Positions 22,285 through 35,700 of a stretch of DNA of 64,000 nt are shown piece by piece. The translations under genes and the position numbers were made by a program. Numbering within the stretch: position 1 is the stretch's first letter; each line of letters starts with the position of its first letter. The notes below the pieces were generated by a model that had not been told where the DNA came from, did not search any database, and saw only the letters and a program-made list of their open reading frames with translations. This DNA comes from Mesocentrotus franciscanus (lineage: Eukaryota > Echinodermata > Echinoidea > Camarodonta > Strongylocentrotidae). The stretch lies in contig CP137674.1 in NCBI GenBank assembly GCA_037976565.1, positions 32,333,047-32,397,046 of the forward strand, in the 5' to 3' direction.

Positions 22285-23727
22285 TTTATTTATTTATATA
22301 TTTTTATATTTATTTATATATTTTTATATTTTTTTATATATTTTTTTTGTTTTTTTTTTGTTTAGGTTTTTTTCTTCATGATTTTTTACCACTTTTGTCT
22401 CTCTTACAGGTTCTCTTTGGCAATTGGCATTTTCCCCCTCATTTTTGGAGAAACCCCATCTTCAGAACTTTAGCTTATCTTGGTTTTCATGTTCTATTTT
22501 TCATCTTCTTTGCATGCAAAGCGCTGGACTAATGAATGCTACAGTGACGACTTCTCACTAGTAATACAAGAAAGCGTACTATATCTCTTGCATCTATTTA
22601 CAAAATAAATATCATCTATCATTTACATTTACTGTATGTCTTGTACAGCATGGTTTATCTGTCAAATAATCTCTATATTTACATACATATGACATACACA
22701 TAATAGTTACATAATTACAGGCTCTTATTTACACGATCTCTCCTTATGTACATGTTAAGTTTCTTATTCACACTGTACAAGAAATGTCTTTGCATAAATG
22801 TCTATAATATTCTTTATATTTCCCCTGACCAAAGGGAAAGTGATACGAGAGATAGAAAGAGAGAAAAACTCTCATGGAATGATGTGGGATTTATTATTTA
22901 CTATATCAATTTCAAAGGGAAGAAATCCAAAAGAAGTGCATCGAAATTCGAAAACCAACTCCTTGTCTGAAGAATTGGCACTGAGCTAATAGTTAAGAAA
23001 AATGAAGCCTTTTAAATGTTTGCAATGACTCACTTCAAATTTCACCGCATGAATGCAACTTGAGCATTAATATCATTTGTTTGAGGTAGAACCCATCAAA
23101 ACTACAAAGTAATATTTTGGGGCTTTACGGTGTCATAAAAGGATAACCCCGGCCCCTGTGAAGATGGCTAGGAGATGCATCTCAACATGACTCCAACTAC
23201 ACTTGGCAAAATAGCACTTTTTTGTGGTTGATTCAATTTAAAATTTGGCCGATAAATAAGAAGGCACACTTGATTTGGTAAACTCTATTCCAGCTTCATC
23301 AAACTGACATTCTTTTGGTGAGGGATGGTCGGGGGATAAGCATCATTGACATGACATAGAGCAGGATCACCAATTCACCTCTCTTCTTTTCCATACAAAA
23401 ATATAGCACCATTAATAAATCATATTCTCTATAGCATCTTCTCCTCCAGCTCTCCAGGCATTCATTGTCCGTTGGACTTTCTTTCTTCTTTAAACATTGG
23501 CAAGGGAATACAGCCACGACCCACGCATACGGTCCAGTTTCTTTGCAGATTGTCTGCTCGAAGCCCAACAATTTCAGTTATGCTACTCATGCTTTCCTTT
23601 GGGTCTTTCTGCATGCAGACAGTCTGATTTCAAGAGATAATCTTTTGACCCGCTGGGCTGAGCAGTTGGTGGAAAACTGATGCGAGCTAGTACCTAACTA
23701 AGCTTTGGTCCTAGTTGAATGTTGACA
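22285..23727 (-). other. Probable 3-prime UTR of the receptor gene
   Basis: The stretch after the stop codon has no reading frame of note. Minus-strand AATAAA signals occur at 22895-22890 and 22290-22285, so the message could end near either. The true end is unknown. Confidence 0.35.
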
Positions 23728-23748
23728 TTACGCCATTTCTTCATTGAT
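23728..23748 (-). CDS. Receptor exon 12: last six codons and stop
   Basis: After a CTACAG acceptor the phase-0 exon reads Ile-Asn-Glu-Glu-Met-Ala-stop. Human LDLR also ends its tail with a very short coding exon followed by a long 3-prime UTR. If intron 11 were retained, the GTGAGT donor would be read through with a different C-terminus, so this tiny exon should be confirmed by cDNA. Confidence 0.75.
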   Translation of the reverse strand: MNEEMA

Positions 23749-26700
23749 CTGTAGGATAGGAAAGAAAAAAGAGAAAACAGTTATAACAAATTATATTTTA
23801 AATCCCATATGTCCAACTGTTAAAAAGAAAATAGGGAAATTGTTGAATGATAATTTTGGCATCACAACTATATGTATCTATTTTGATCCTCCATTAAAAA
23901 AAGTATGTCTTTAACAAATGTATTATGCTAGAAATTAGTAGAATATATTTGGCAATGACTATAGTTTCTTGAATTGTGAATGACAGGAAATAAAGTTTGG
24001 AAACTCACCCTAACATAGGCATTTCCGTTCTTGCCAGGCTTGCCAACATTGTGATCATATTTTGTCTCGGGGTCTAATGAGAAGGTTTCTTCAGTTGTCT
24101 TTCTGTATACCGGGTTGTCAAAGTTCATTGTCCTCTTCTTGCGGTTGGAGTGCCTCCTGAAATCACAAAAGAAAACACATTGTTAAACAATGTAGAAAAA
24201 AAATCTTACGTGACTATTAAGACAATTTATGAACAGGATACAAAATAGCTATATTTTAATTTTCCTTTTATACATGTATCTGATTCATTGAGTAATCATA
24301 CCAGAGATGTTACCATTCAAAAATTTCTTCAGTTCATTAGCTGCAATTCACATTTTACTTATGCATTCACATACATCTTGGGATATAGATTCATGGAGTA
24401 ATCCTATTCAAGTTGTTGACCATATCGATATGTACTACAGGATCATCACTACACTTTGAAATAAGAATGGTATTGATGGCTGGTAAAATGAAGCTCAACT
24501 CACTTGTACAGTACAAAGAAGATAAGGAAGACGAAGAGAAGTAGTATTAGGACGACACCGATGACAACAGCTACTATCATGTGGGTGTTGGCCAATGGGC
24601 TAGATGTAACCACACTTCCTCCACCTGTGGTGAATGGCGCGACAATCGTCGTTGTTGTCTCGACTATCTTTGGTGTAGTAGCCCTGGTAGGCTTAGTGGG
24701 TTTGACAGGAGGTAGGGTGGTGGTGGGTGCAAATGTTGTGGAAGGCACGGAAGGTTGAGGGACACTTGGGTTTGGCTCATCTCCTTCACAGGTGTGTCCG
24801 TCAGCGGTGAGCGATACACCAACAGGGCAGAGACAGGAGTAGTCAGCAGGACCATCAACCTGAGGAGAAGCCACGCACAGGTAGGAACACCTTCCGTTGT
24901 CTGTGGCACATGGCACTTCCCCTGCAGCTGTTGGTTAACAAAGAACAAAGTGCCATGTAAATTACACATCGATCTAAATGTGTGTGTGTGTCGACAGATA
25001 AAAAGTCGGTGATTAAAAAAAAAAGTTTGCACTGGCAATATTTAACAGCTGCAAGTAAAATATGAACTCATGAAAGAGGAAATAATACTTACGAGGAGCC
25101 TGTCTGAGAGGATTAACAACGATGACATCCATGGCATCTGATACTCCAGAGAGGATAGTTGTCTGGTTAGAGCCAGTGAACTTGTCAGCCCGTTCGATGC
25201 TCTCCTTGGTCCAGTCCGTCCAGTAGATGTAATCTTCAAAGACAGCAATGCTGAATGGATGGGAGATACGACCCTGTCCAGCCACTACCACTCGCCGGTT
25301 TCCACCCATGAAATCCACACAACTGATGCTGCTTTCCTTGGCGTCAATCCAGTAGAGCATATCAAGAGTGTAGTCCAGGGTCAATCCGTTGGGCCAAGAC
25401 ACGCCATCGGTCACAATGGCGGTGCGTCCCTGTCCGTTCATGCCAGCACGCTCGATCACCCCTAATCCCCAGTCGCTCCAGAACATGAGACCAGACTCTG
25501 GGTCCACAGCGATGGCTCGGGGCTCGTCAAGGTTGCTGGAGATCAGAACGGTCTGCCGGGTGCCTTCAAAGTTGGACACAACAATGTGGTCGACGCCAGT
25601 GTCGGTCCAGTATAGGAGCTTGTTGATCCAGTCCACAGCAATGCCATCAGGAGTCTTCACCTTGTCAGTCACAATCACAGGTTCTACTGCATTCTCTGCT
25701 TGCAGCTGGGTTCTGTAATGAGATAAAATATCGAGTATTAAATCACTGCGTCATCGAACCACATCAAGTCATTTCAAATGCAATTTAATAATGTTATTGA
25801 TAACGACTTTCTCAATAAGGGCATCACAAGCTTTTTACATTACCAATTTAAGTTTATTCATTACATATTGCATCTAATATTAATCGTTGCCTCATATGAA
25901 GTAATATCTCGTTTGCTAAAATTCAACCTCATCTGCTTCTTGCTATTATCTATAGTTTTTGCTGATCCTTAAAAGAAAAAAATCCTTTATGACCTTCATA
26001 TTAAACACATGTATTGTATGAGAATTTATGGAAAACGCAATTATCCTTTACTACTTACTTGGCCACTACTTCCAGTCCGACATCCGTCCAGAAGACAGTA
26101 TTTGATGCTGAATCAAATTCAACAGCCACAGCGCTGTGGAGGGACCTCCTGATGTAATCTTCAGAAGATGTACGAAGGTCAAAGATGCGGATGTCGTGTC
26201 GGTTGGCAATGAGAAGCTTTGGGGTACCAAACTCCGGGTTGGCCTTGCAGTGCCCACGGTCGTTGACGTGCTCCAGGGTATAGTTCTCATCACAGTCGCA
26301 CTTGTAGGATCCTGGGAGGTTGTAGCACCGTTGACTGCAGATACCTAGTGTGGTCTTGCATTCGTTGATGTCCACACACTGTGTCTCATTTACAAGAGCG
26401 TAGCCTGCATTGCAGGTGCACACATGACCGATGGCAAGGTCCATACACGTATGACTGCAGCCACCATTGTTTGTCAGGCATTCATTCCTCCCTACAAAGA
26501 AAAAAATTTAGAAAACAGGTAAGCTTTGATTTAAAATTAAATTGGTAATAGTCTACCTCCGCACAATTTTTAAAAATTTTCTTTTAATTTTTAAAATTTC
26601 AACTGGGGAATTATTGAATATGGTGAATTAATAGTGTGAAGTAGTGTATGATGAAGTATAGTTACAATGTCCAATAGAGACCTCCTAATTTGTAATTCAT

Positions 26701-29700
26701 TAGATTGAATTACTTACCACAGATTTCTTGTCCTGGTTCATCCTCGTTGTTTGGGCATTCAGAGATGCCGTTACACACACGTACCATTGGCAGACAGGTA
26801 GAGTTGGAACACCTGAAGTGAGTGGTTGGATTACACTCCGCAGGGGCTGTGTAGGAAGATAAAAACGGTATTTAACTTCATGGAAAACAAAAGATTCTGC
26901 TTCGGTCCTGTATTACCATGATTGTAATTAATGATATTAACAAAACGAGACATATACTGTATTGACCATTCAGCCATTTTCATTTTCTCCCATTTTGCAT
27001 TTTTCATTTATATCCACCTCAGTAGCGGTCGATCCTAATCTAATCTAACCATCAATCTGCATTGAATAGACAGTGCAAGATATGACCAATTCTATAACAA
27101 CGATTTTTGATAACCACGAATAATGTATAAGCTGGCATGCCGTTACTCACCATTACAGTTTGCTTCATCACTACCGTCAGCACACTGCTGGGTACCATCA
27201 CATTCCACATCTCCTGGAATACAAACACCGTCGTCACATCGGTATTCACTGGCAGCACAAGGGCTTGGTGTAACAAGTGCTGTTAGGGGGGAAAAAAATT
27301 ACTTGGTTAATTTCAAATCTCATGAGGAAGACTTTCATCTTTCATCATATGCAAATTGTTTCATTTTTGATTTGTTCTGGTCTTCTGGACTAACACTGTT
27401 CTACAGTCATACGATTTGATTAAGAGATCCTAAAAATGTGGACATTAAAATTTCAATTTTTTTTTAAAAATAGAAAGATGCAAGAGAGAATTTTTTTTTT
27501 TTTTTAAATAGAAAGATACAAGAGAGGGTCAACTTACAACAAGAATCTTCATCTGATCCATCAAAACAGTCCCTCTCTCCATCACACTTCCATGAATTAT
27601 GGACACACTCGCCACTGGTACATTGGAAATGTCCTGCAGAACATGGCACAGTAGGACCTGAGCAGTGGGTGCTCGACTCGTCAGATCCATCGCGGCAATC
27701 AATGTCCCCATCACACTTCCATCTGTTGGGGATGCAGGTGGTTTCGTTGGTGCCTGTACACTCAAACTCGTCTGGGGCGCATGTTAGACTGGGGCAGTTG
27801 ATCTCATCTGAACCATCCCCACAATCGTTGTCTCCATCGCAGACCCAACGAGTTGTAACGCATTTCTTGTTGTTGCAGGTGAACTGGTTAGACGCACAGG
27901 TAAGTGCATCTATTAAGATAAACAGAAGGGGGGAAATGGTAAACAAGAACATCTTTCATTGAGAAATTGATATAAAGAATCTGCAGTTTTTCCCAAACCT
28001 GATGTACAGTTTGTCATTATCTGAACTGTTTAAACTAGGCTAGTTTAAACCACATTTATTTTCTTCCATTTAACAAACCATTTTCAAAGGCAAATTAAAT
28101 ATGATTATTTGAGCAAGCTACAACAATAACAAAATACAAAAAGCAAAAAAAGACAGGATTCATTTCTATAACAAAAAAGTTATGAGATAGAGACCTACCG
28201 CAGTTGTGCTCATCAGCTCCAGATGGGCAATCTACATCACGATCACATCTCCATGTCAGGGGAATACAGTTCTTACCAGGACCACAGCTGAACTGGCTAG
28301 GAGAGCAGGTCAGGGTCTCTGTTCAGTGAAGAAGAAAAAATGCTATGGTTAAGGAACAAACCACACAAAAACAGTAATACCACATGTCTATGAACAAGTT
28401 CAAAGTCACTGTGTAAGAAAAGAATTAAAGAGAGAGAGAGAGAGAGAGAGGGGGGATATAGCCCACTTCTCAAATCAGCTAAAGCCTCACAGCATTAACG
28501 ACACATGGCTATTGATCTTCCCACGGCCTTAGAACAAGTGTAAACAATTACATGTAGTCATTTCTCTTTTATATGCAGTTTTTGTTAAAAATTATACAAT
28601 TCAGCATACTGACAAAAGTTAATTTGACTGAAAGGTTTCTACAGAGTCTGTCTCCTGGATCTGATTATCTGTGATCAATGTGGCTTCCCCCCATACAATG
28701 TTAATAAAGAATAAAGACCAGCGTAAAGACCCTTTTCTTGGAACTAGACCACCATGATGAGTAACCATACTATTCTCGTGTTTTCTAAAGCTGGCAACTT
28801 ATCTTTCACAAGATGTAAAACCACATTGGCTGTACTAATGGAGTTTGAAGATTAACCTTACAAGAGAACAAAGGGTATTAAGAGCTGCTCTTAGATTGCT
28901 CAATGAGCCAAAGTAAATTTAATAATGAAGACTTTTCATCAAAAGTGGTGTGGAAGGACTAAGCAGACCTTACATGTAGGGGACTATGTAGAACAAAAGG
29001 TGGATTAACTGCATGTGCATGAGCAGTAACCATCTTTAGAAGACCACAAAATTATTTACAAGTATGCATGCTACAATGAATATACATGACTAGTTGACTA
29101 CATGTATGCTCAGATATTCATCTTTGTTAGACTTTGTGAGGGAAAAGCAGAGGAAAACACGTACATCGTATTTCATTTTTATTATTTATTTGTTCATAGT
29201 TCAAAACTTAAAGTTGGCTTTGGAGTTTTTTTTAATGTTCAAACTTGTGGACTGAAATGTAGACGTTAACAAAGAATTGCCAAAACTTTACTTTCACATA
29301 AAGGCCAGCGTATCCACTCACAGCTTTCTGCCTACACACCAGACAGTAAGTACCAGACAGCGCATTTACACACATATTCAGACAGGTATTCACAAAATTA
29401 ATGGAAATTGTTCATGGAAATTGTTCATGCAAGAAACTGCACCCTACAGTGAAATCTGTTCATTGAATGGGCACTGTGTGGTACATGCATAAGAGAGGCA
29501 GTCATGTTGAACACAACTATTTCCTACCAGATTTCTATGACAATACCAAACCCTCCTTTATTCTGCTTGTCCTCTATTGTTAGGTGTAGTCCTATTGATC
29601 CAAGAGGCCCCATTGGTCTTTTGTGCGAGTTAAAGAGGAAAGCCCAAACTGCAATTTTTTGGTGCAATCATGCATGCACAATACCTGCACTCCCATATTG

Positions 29701-32700
29701 CATTAAGAAAGACCGTATAGACAGCATGTTTGCTTGGTTTCAAGTAAATGCATGATGTGCAAATATTTCTTTCCTCTTCTTGTACGATAAGACTATTAAA
29801 GAGAATGTGAGGTCTCTGTTTACGTTTCAAAGGTTATGTTTGTAATCTTTTGTGTGTGTGAGCCAAGGAGGAGGAAACTATTCCAGATTATTAGCGAATT
29901 TCAGAGATGATGCAACGTTGCAATCTCAATTTATCTTTTCCATTTAAAAACATAATGAATTCATACAAAAAAATAAATTGGAAGGACCCATATTAAACAA
30001 AGCGATGCTTATGAGGAGGGGCCTTGTACAAATAAAGAAATATACATTTGAACCTTGTAAGAGTTGAACTGCTTTTAAGTTTTAACATTATTAATTATAA
30101 TGTAGTAATGTACAGTATGACAATCCCATCTTGTTACTAGACACAAAATACACATTTAAGCCGGTAACATGTACGTTAATCAGCTCTTAAATTCTTCAAA
30201 GAAGAAGGGTATACAGCAGCAGGTATAGAGTTTAAAAAGCTGGGGGCATGTAGGGTCACAGTGTATTCTATGCAAATCATCCATGTCTGGTTCATATACA
30301 CAATCAGAGATTTATGAGGATATTTATGGCCATCACCCAAGAGATGCTGATGTACAGGTTCAAGAAACTCCTTTGAGAATCTTTATACCTCATTCTATCT
30401 TCACCTCTGGTATAGCTTCAGTTTCAAAATGAGTCCACCATTTTTTTCTATGAAAAAGGGATTACTAAGAATTCAAATATGCTGGTGTGGTATTTACTAA
30501 TAAATGCCAAACATTTCTGACATGCATGGACTTCTTGAAATGGAATTGTGTGCCAACTCATTATTTGTTACCACTTTCATATTGTTGTTTCAGAGAAATG
30601 GTTAACTTACGACAGGAAAGTTCATCTGATCCGTCTGGGCAGTCAGCATCACCGTCACAGCGCCATCTTGCTGGAATACATGTTGAGCCTCCGTTACCTG
30701 CTCCTGAACCAATGCATTCAAACTCTGCAGAGCTACATGTCAGTTGGCCTACAGTAAAATCAAAGAAGGAAACAAATGAAAATTAAATTTAAAACCACTA
30801 TTTGTCATCTTCTTTACAGAATAAGATAGTCAGAGATATATATCTTGAAATTAATAATTATTTACCTTTCAGGCTCCACCATTTGTTATTAATATTATCA
30901 TCCTTCTTCAAACATAAACTTTATATTCTCACTTCCAAAATGAACACATTTCAGAAGGTGACCCTGCATGTATATTTCGGTGTACGGCTGTACGCAACAT
31001 CTTTGGCAAAGACTCAAATGACAAACTAAACAATATAATATATTGACAAAAAGAGGATTTTAGTGGAACCACTTCACGAGTAATCAAGATCTTGAAGATC
31101 AAGATATCAAACCTGAGCAAAATTGGTGACCAAGATTAAACATTGCTACAGATAACTGCTTACTACTGGCATCATGCCCACAAATAGGAAGACTATTTTA
31201 TTATGAAACAAAGACTCAAGAGTTTGATATGAAAACATTGTGGCTTGTCCTACCTTCGCTTGCAACAATTGATCTATGAAATTCACATTTTTATTATTGA
31301 AATACATTTGTAATAGGTGAATGAAATAATCTGTAACATGTCACTCAACAAAGATTTATGCATTGAATTCGATAATATTAATAGCACATTACGAAAATGG
31401 TCAACAGCAAAAAGGAATATTAAATCCAGACATCAATACCTCATTTCCTTGACAGAACGTCATCAGAACATCTATCAATCAATGTTTAACTTAACATTTC
31501 CCTTCCTTCATTCACTATATCCTCATCCATTGTCTCGACCAATAGTCCAATACCAATCATTTCCTCCATTGTTTTGTTTCATTTTCAGAGCACCATCCAG
31601 ACATTGTGATTGACTCTATTGAAAGAGTCTAGAGACAAGTTCACTCCATCATTCCTCCACTATTATTATATTACAATGCAATTCAATCTCTCACTCCAAA
31701 TTCACCAAGATATATATTTCATCTAAATCAGGAACCTGTAAATATGGCATGTGATGTCTCTGATTCAAATAGTGAAATACATCATGTCACACCCATTCAC
31801 CCTCTTATTCATTTTCACTTACCGGGTCCTCGCCACGGAGATCTACGCCCCGACAGGGAGGCATTTGCAAGGGCGGGAACCAAAAAGACTATTGCAATCA
31901 GAAGGCGATTCATGTTTTTTCCGGAGTTTTATCAGTCAACATAAATCGGTATATGAAGCAGCAATAGTAAAACAAGACTTCCTATGAGATATATTCTCAA
32001 ATTCTTCAGTAAATCATCCACTTTCAGAGAATTTTCTTCAAGCTGAGCAGTGTAGTTACACCCAATTTTGTGTGAGAAACGCAAAAAGCACAACCGGCGA
32101 CGCGTACTCCAGATTCACGATTCACAACTTAACTAAGTATATAGTGCATATGTGTGCATTTGGATAATACGAGGCGTTGACGGTTGGTTGCGATACACAC
32201 ACGGCATAAACATACACACACAACACACACTCACTGTAAAGGCCCTATTGTACGTTGGTATGCGAGAGGGGTCATAGTTGATGGTAGAAGCCTGTGATTG
32301 GCTAAGAGGATGGGACCACACTATCGGCTAGCTTATAGCATCTTGCAGGTACATTGACTGTGGCCGTATGAATAACCTCTGCTCTACTTTTCTCCCCGTT
32401 AAAACTCTTTATTATTTTCCCCATCGTTGATGGTATGCAGGCATAATATCCAAGATCATCATTATTTTGAGGGCAAATGTACATAAAATATGATCACCTG
32501 AGCTGAAACGTTGAAGTTATCTGACCTTTGGCTATGCAAGAAAGCCCGTATTAAAATGAATTTAGTCCATTCCTCCCGTATCAACTATCATATCCTTATC
32601 AATGCAACGAGCACACAAACAGTGTTGCCACACCCCCTAACGAAAATAAACAATAATATTGGTAGTACATGTAGTAGAAAACGACAAGTTATTATGACTA

Positions 32701-35700
32701 GCTTGTAGTAGGGAAAAAACAATTAACTGAACGGAAATAACAGGAGACATATCGAGTTTTAAAGCATTGAATTATGGTTAGTCTACAAGCCAATCTTGAT
32801 TACCACATTTTTTGGTTATAAATACAAACAGTTATTAAATATATTATTATTATTAACATGCAATATCGAGTTTCTATTCACTTTTTTTAAAATCCTAGTT
32901 TACAAAGAAGTTCCCTCGCACTTAAACCAAAACAACACTGAATAGGTTTATAGTTTATACAACGAAAAAAGACAATTTTCCCAATCTAGCTAGTTCCTTT
33001 TAGTACAAATATGTGACCTTAGTATGAACCGGCCAAACCATTTCCCTTTTTTTCTTCTTCTTTTGTGGCAAGTGGCAACACAGCATAATACTTCCGCATA
33101 AGCTTAAGGTGGATTCTTTGAAACCTATTTTTTCCTCATTTGGACCAGGGAAATGATAGAACCGAAACCAGAAGATATTTCTTTTTACTGACAATTTTTT
33201 CATTTGTTTCATATAATGAAACGAAATGAATGTAGACAGGGATGTAAGGCCCATTTGAAACGAATTAAATAAATTTAATATTCACAGGGACATCAGAGTA
33301 ATGTTTTATACAAAATTCAGATGGACAAACCCGTTATAAAAAAATAAAAATAATATTATTTTTTTTAAATTTCTGAACAAGATTTACATTCCATCTAATT
33401 TTTGCTTCGTCACGCGGTGAACTGAGCAAAGCCCACCACGATAAATCTTCCCCGGAGTATCAATTAATCATACTATTTTATAACATTGTATTCATTTCAG
33501 GTACGTAAATACTGTGGCCTGAAGATTGTATCATCAAATTCAAAGGGCGATGAATACATTTGATAAAACTAGATATATTGTCTGGCAGCGGTGCTCCTTA
33601 TCAGGTCATATTTTGGCACATAAATTAGAATTCCGTTTTGGTAAAAGACTTACAACTATTACTAATACAAGTCAGATCACTATCACAAATTTATCTGAAA
33701 GCATTTGTTTGGTCGACCCGCAATTCTGCATAACACTTGAGCCAGCGTGTTGATAAAACTGTTCGAGCGCTCTCTGTTGGTAGAGATCATACAACAATAT
33801 CTGGCGCTCAACTCTCCATCCCACACATGGCTGTTTCAATACACTTCATTTGCATTACTATTATACAACCGGTCCATGATACAACCAAGCCAAGGAGTTA
33901 TAACATCACATGAAGGGGTCTACATTGAACTTCTGAACTACATCTACAGACGACTCCCATCTATAATTGGGAACAACTCTCGTGTCTAGCTGATCTTGCT
34001 ACGTCTTAGTTTTGCATGGGATACTAGTAGTAGTGACTAGTGCTACTACTACTAGTACTAGCGAGCCCTTTTTAAGACTTTACATGTATATAGGATACAT
34101 TATTCTTCTGGGTCTTTGTTGATCAAACTAGTATTACACGTAAAAATATCTTGACAAAACCTGAAATCAAATCATACAGAATACCATGTCTCGCTAGAAT
34201 AAAGATCACCGTCTTTTACTTGAAATAGATCTCTAGATCTATTCTCTAGACTAGAGATCTATATCATATTATGTTCATGTAAACCTAGTAATAGTACGAT
34301 ATCCATATAAAATATCAATATAACAATAAGTATGATGGATACCGCAAATGCATTCCTCTCTTAGTCTTAGTTATATACGGAACTCATGTTTAACTAGAGG
34401 TTAAAATAAACTTGAGCATGTCAACTATAAACTTTTTCTAGACTACTGTACTAGAAAAGGCAATAACAAAAATGGAATCTTCATAAATCGTACCATCTGG
34501 GAAACTAGAATAATAGTTCAGAATTGATTGCCAAGAGAAAGAATGAGAATTGGAGTTTCCGTGAAATGCTGTAGACAGCAATACGGCTGAAGATCTACAT
34601 CCAAAATATGACAATTTATGATAATTCTACATCCATAATAAGGCATAATGAAGTCGAACAGGTGAAAAAGGCACAAGCTATCTAAAAAAAATGGTTCAGG
34701 GGAGAAAGTAGATATTGCAAAAATAGTTTACTGTGATTCTTACAATTCTAAGCTGCAATGATTGATTAAATTTATGAAAACATTTTCATTTCATATAATT
34801 TATCAAGATTTTAAAACAAAAATATATATTTTGGCGAATAAACTGAATCAAAATACGCCGGTCTGGATTTATTAAAACATTCAAATAGAATTCTAGCCTG
34901 TGAATATAGATTAAATTGTGGAAATATTTTGGGGATTCGAAAGATGAATCCATATTAGCAGAAAGTCTCGGGAATCGTGGAGATATTATTAGTCTCCATT
35001 CCAATATTTACATATGATAAATACTGAATATTTTTTAACCAGAACGTATTCAGTGGCCGGTTTTTATAGCATAGCACGCAGGCATATATTATGGGAACAT
35101 GGGAGAAACACGCTCTTACTACACACATGACACACCTTCTGTTCGCTTGTTTTGATTCGTCATCAACTCGGGGTCAGTCGATCACCAGATTGCCGCTAAC
35201 CAATCACAACCCACTGCATAATGAGCTGCATGCGGTATTCATAAAAGGAATAACGACATGCAAATCAGCACACGTCAGACCTCTAGACAACCAATCAGAG
35301 GGCTCAGCTGGGCACAACGCCCATCATTTACGGACACTACCCACAACACACACACATAACATGTACCACGCGTTCTCTCTCTCGAGAAAAAATGCCGGTA
35401 AAATCTTGTACAGTTAGCAATTTTACACACCACTTACTACGTATAAATACATCAATATGTTTTATCAAAATCCTATCAATTATGGTACTAATTCATTCAT
35501 AAGACACTGTAGAAAGCGATATTCATCTCTATATTAAGTAAATTGGGTTAGATTAAAGAAAAGATGGAAAAAAGAAGCGGCTAGTCAGACTTTCTGTCGG
35601 CCAATGCAATGTTTACATTCACAAACATGTGCGTTTGTAGTATGAAGACATGGACAACTCCAACACGGCTGGTCTAGATATCGCCTTTTCAACATGTCCA

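Noticed and set aside
25259..25718. Plus-strand open frames of 68 and 109 codons opposite the propeller exon
   Set aside because: Antisense shadows of the minus-strand YWTD exon, whose domain content is unambiguous.
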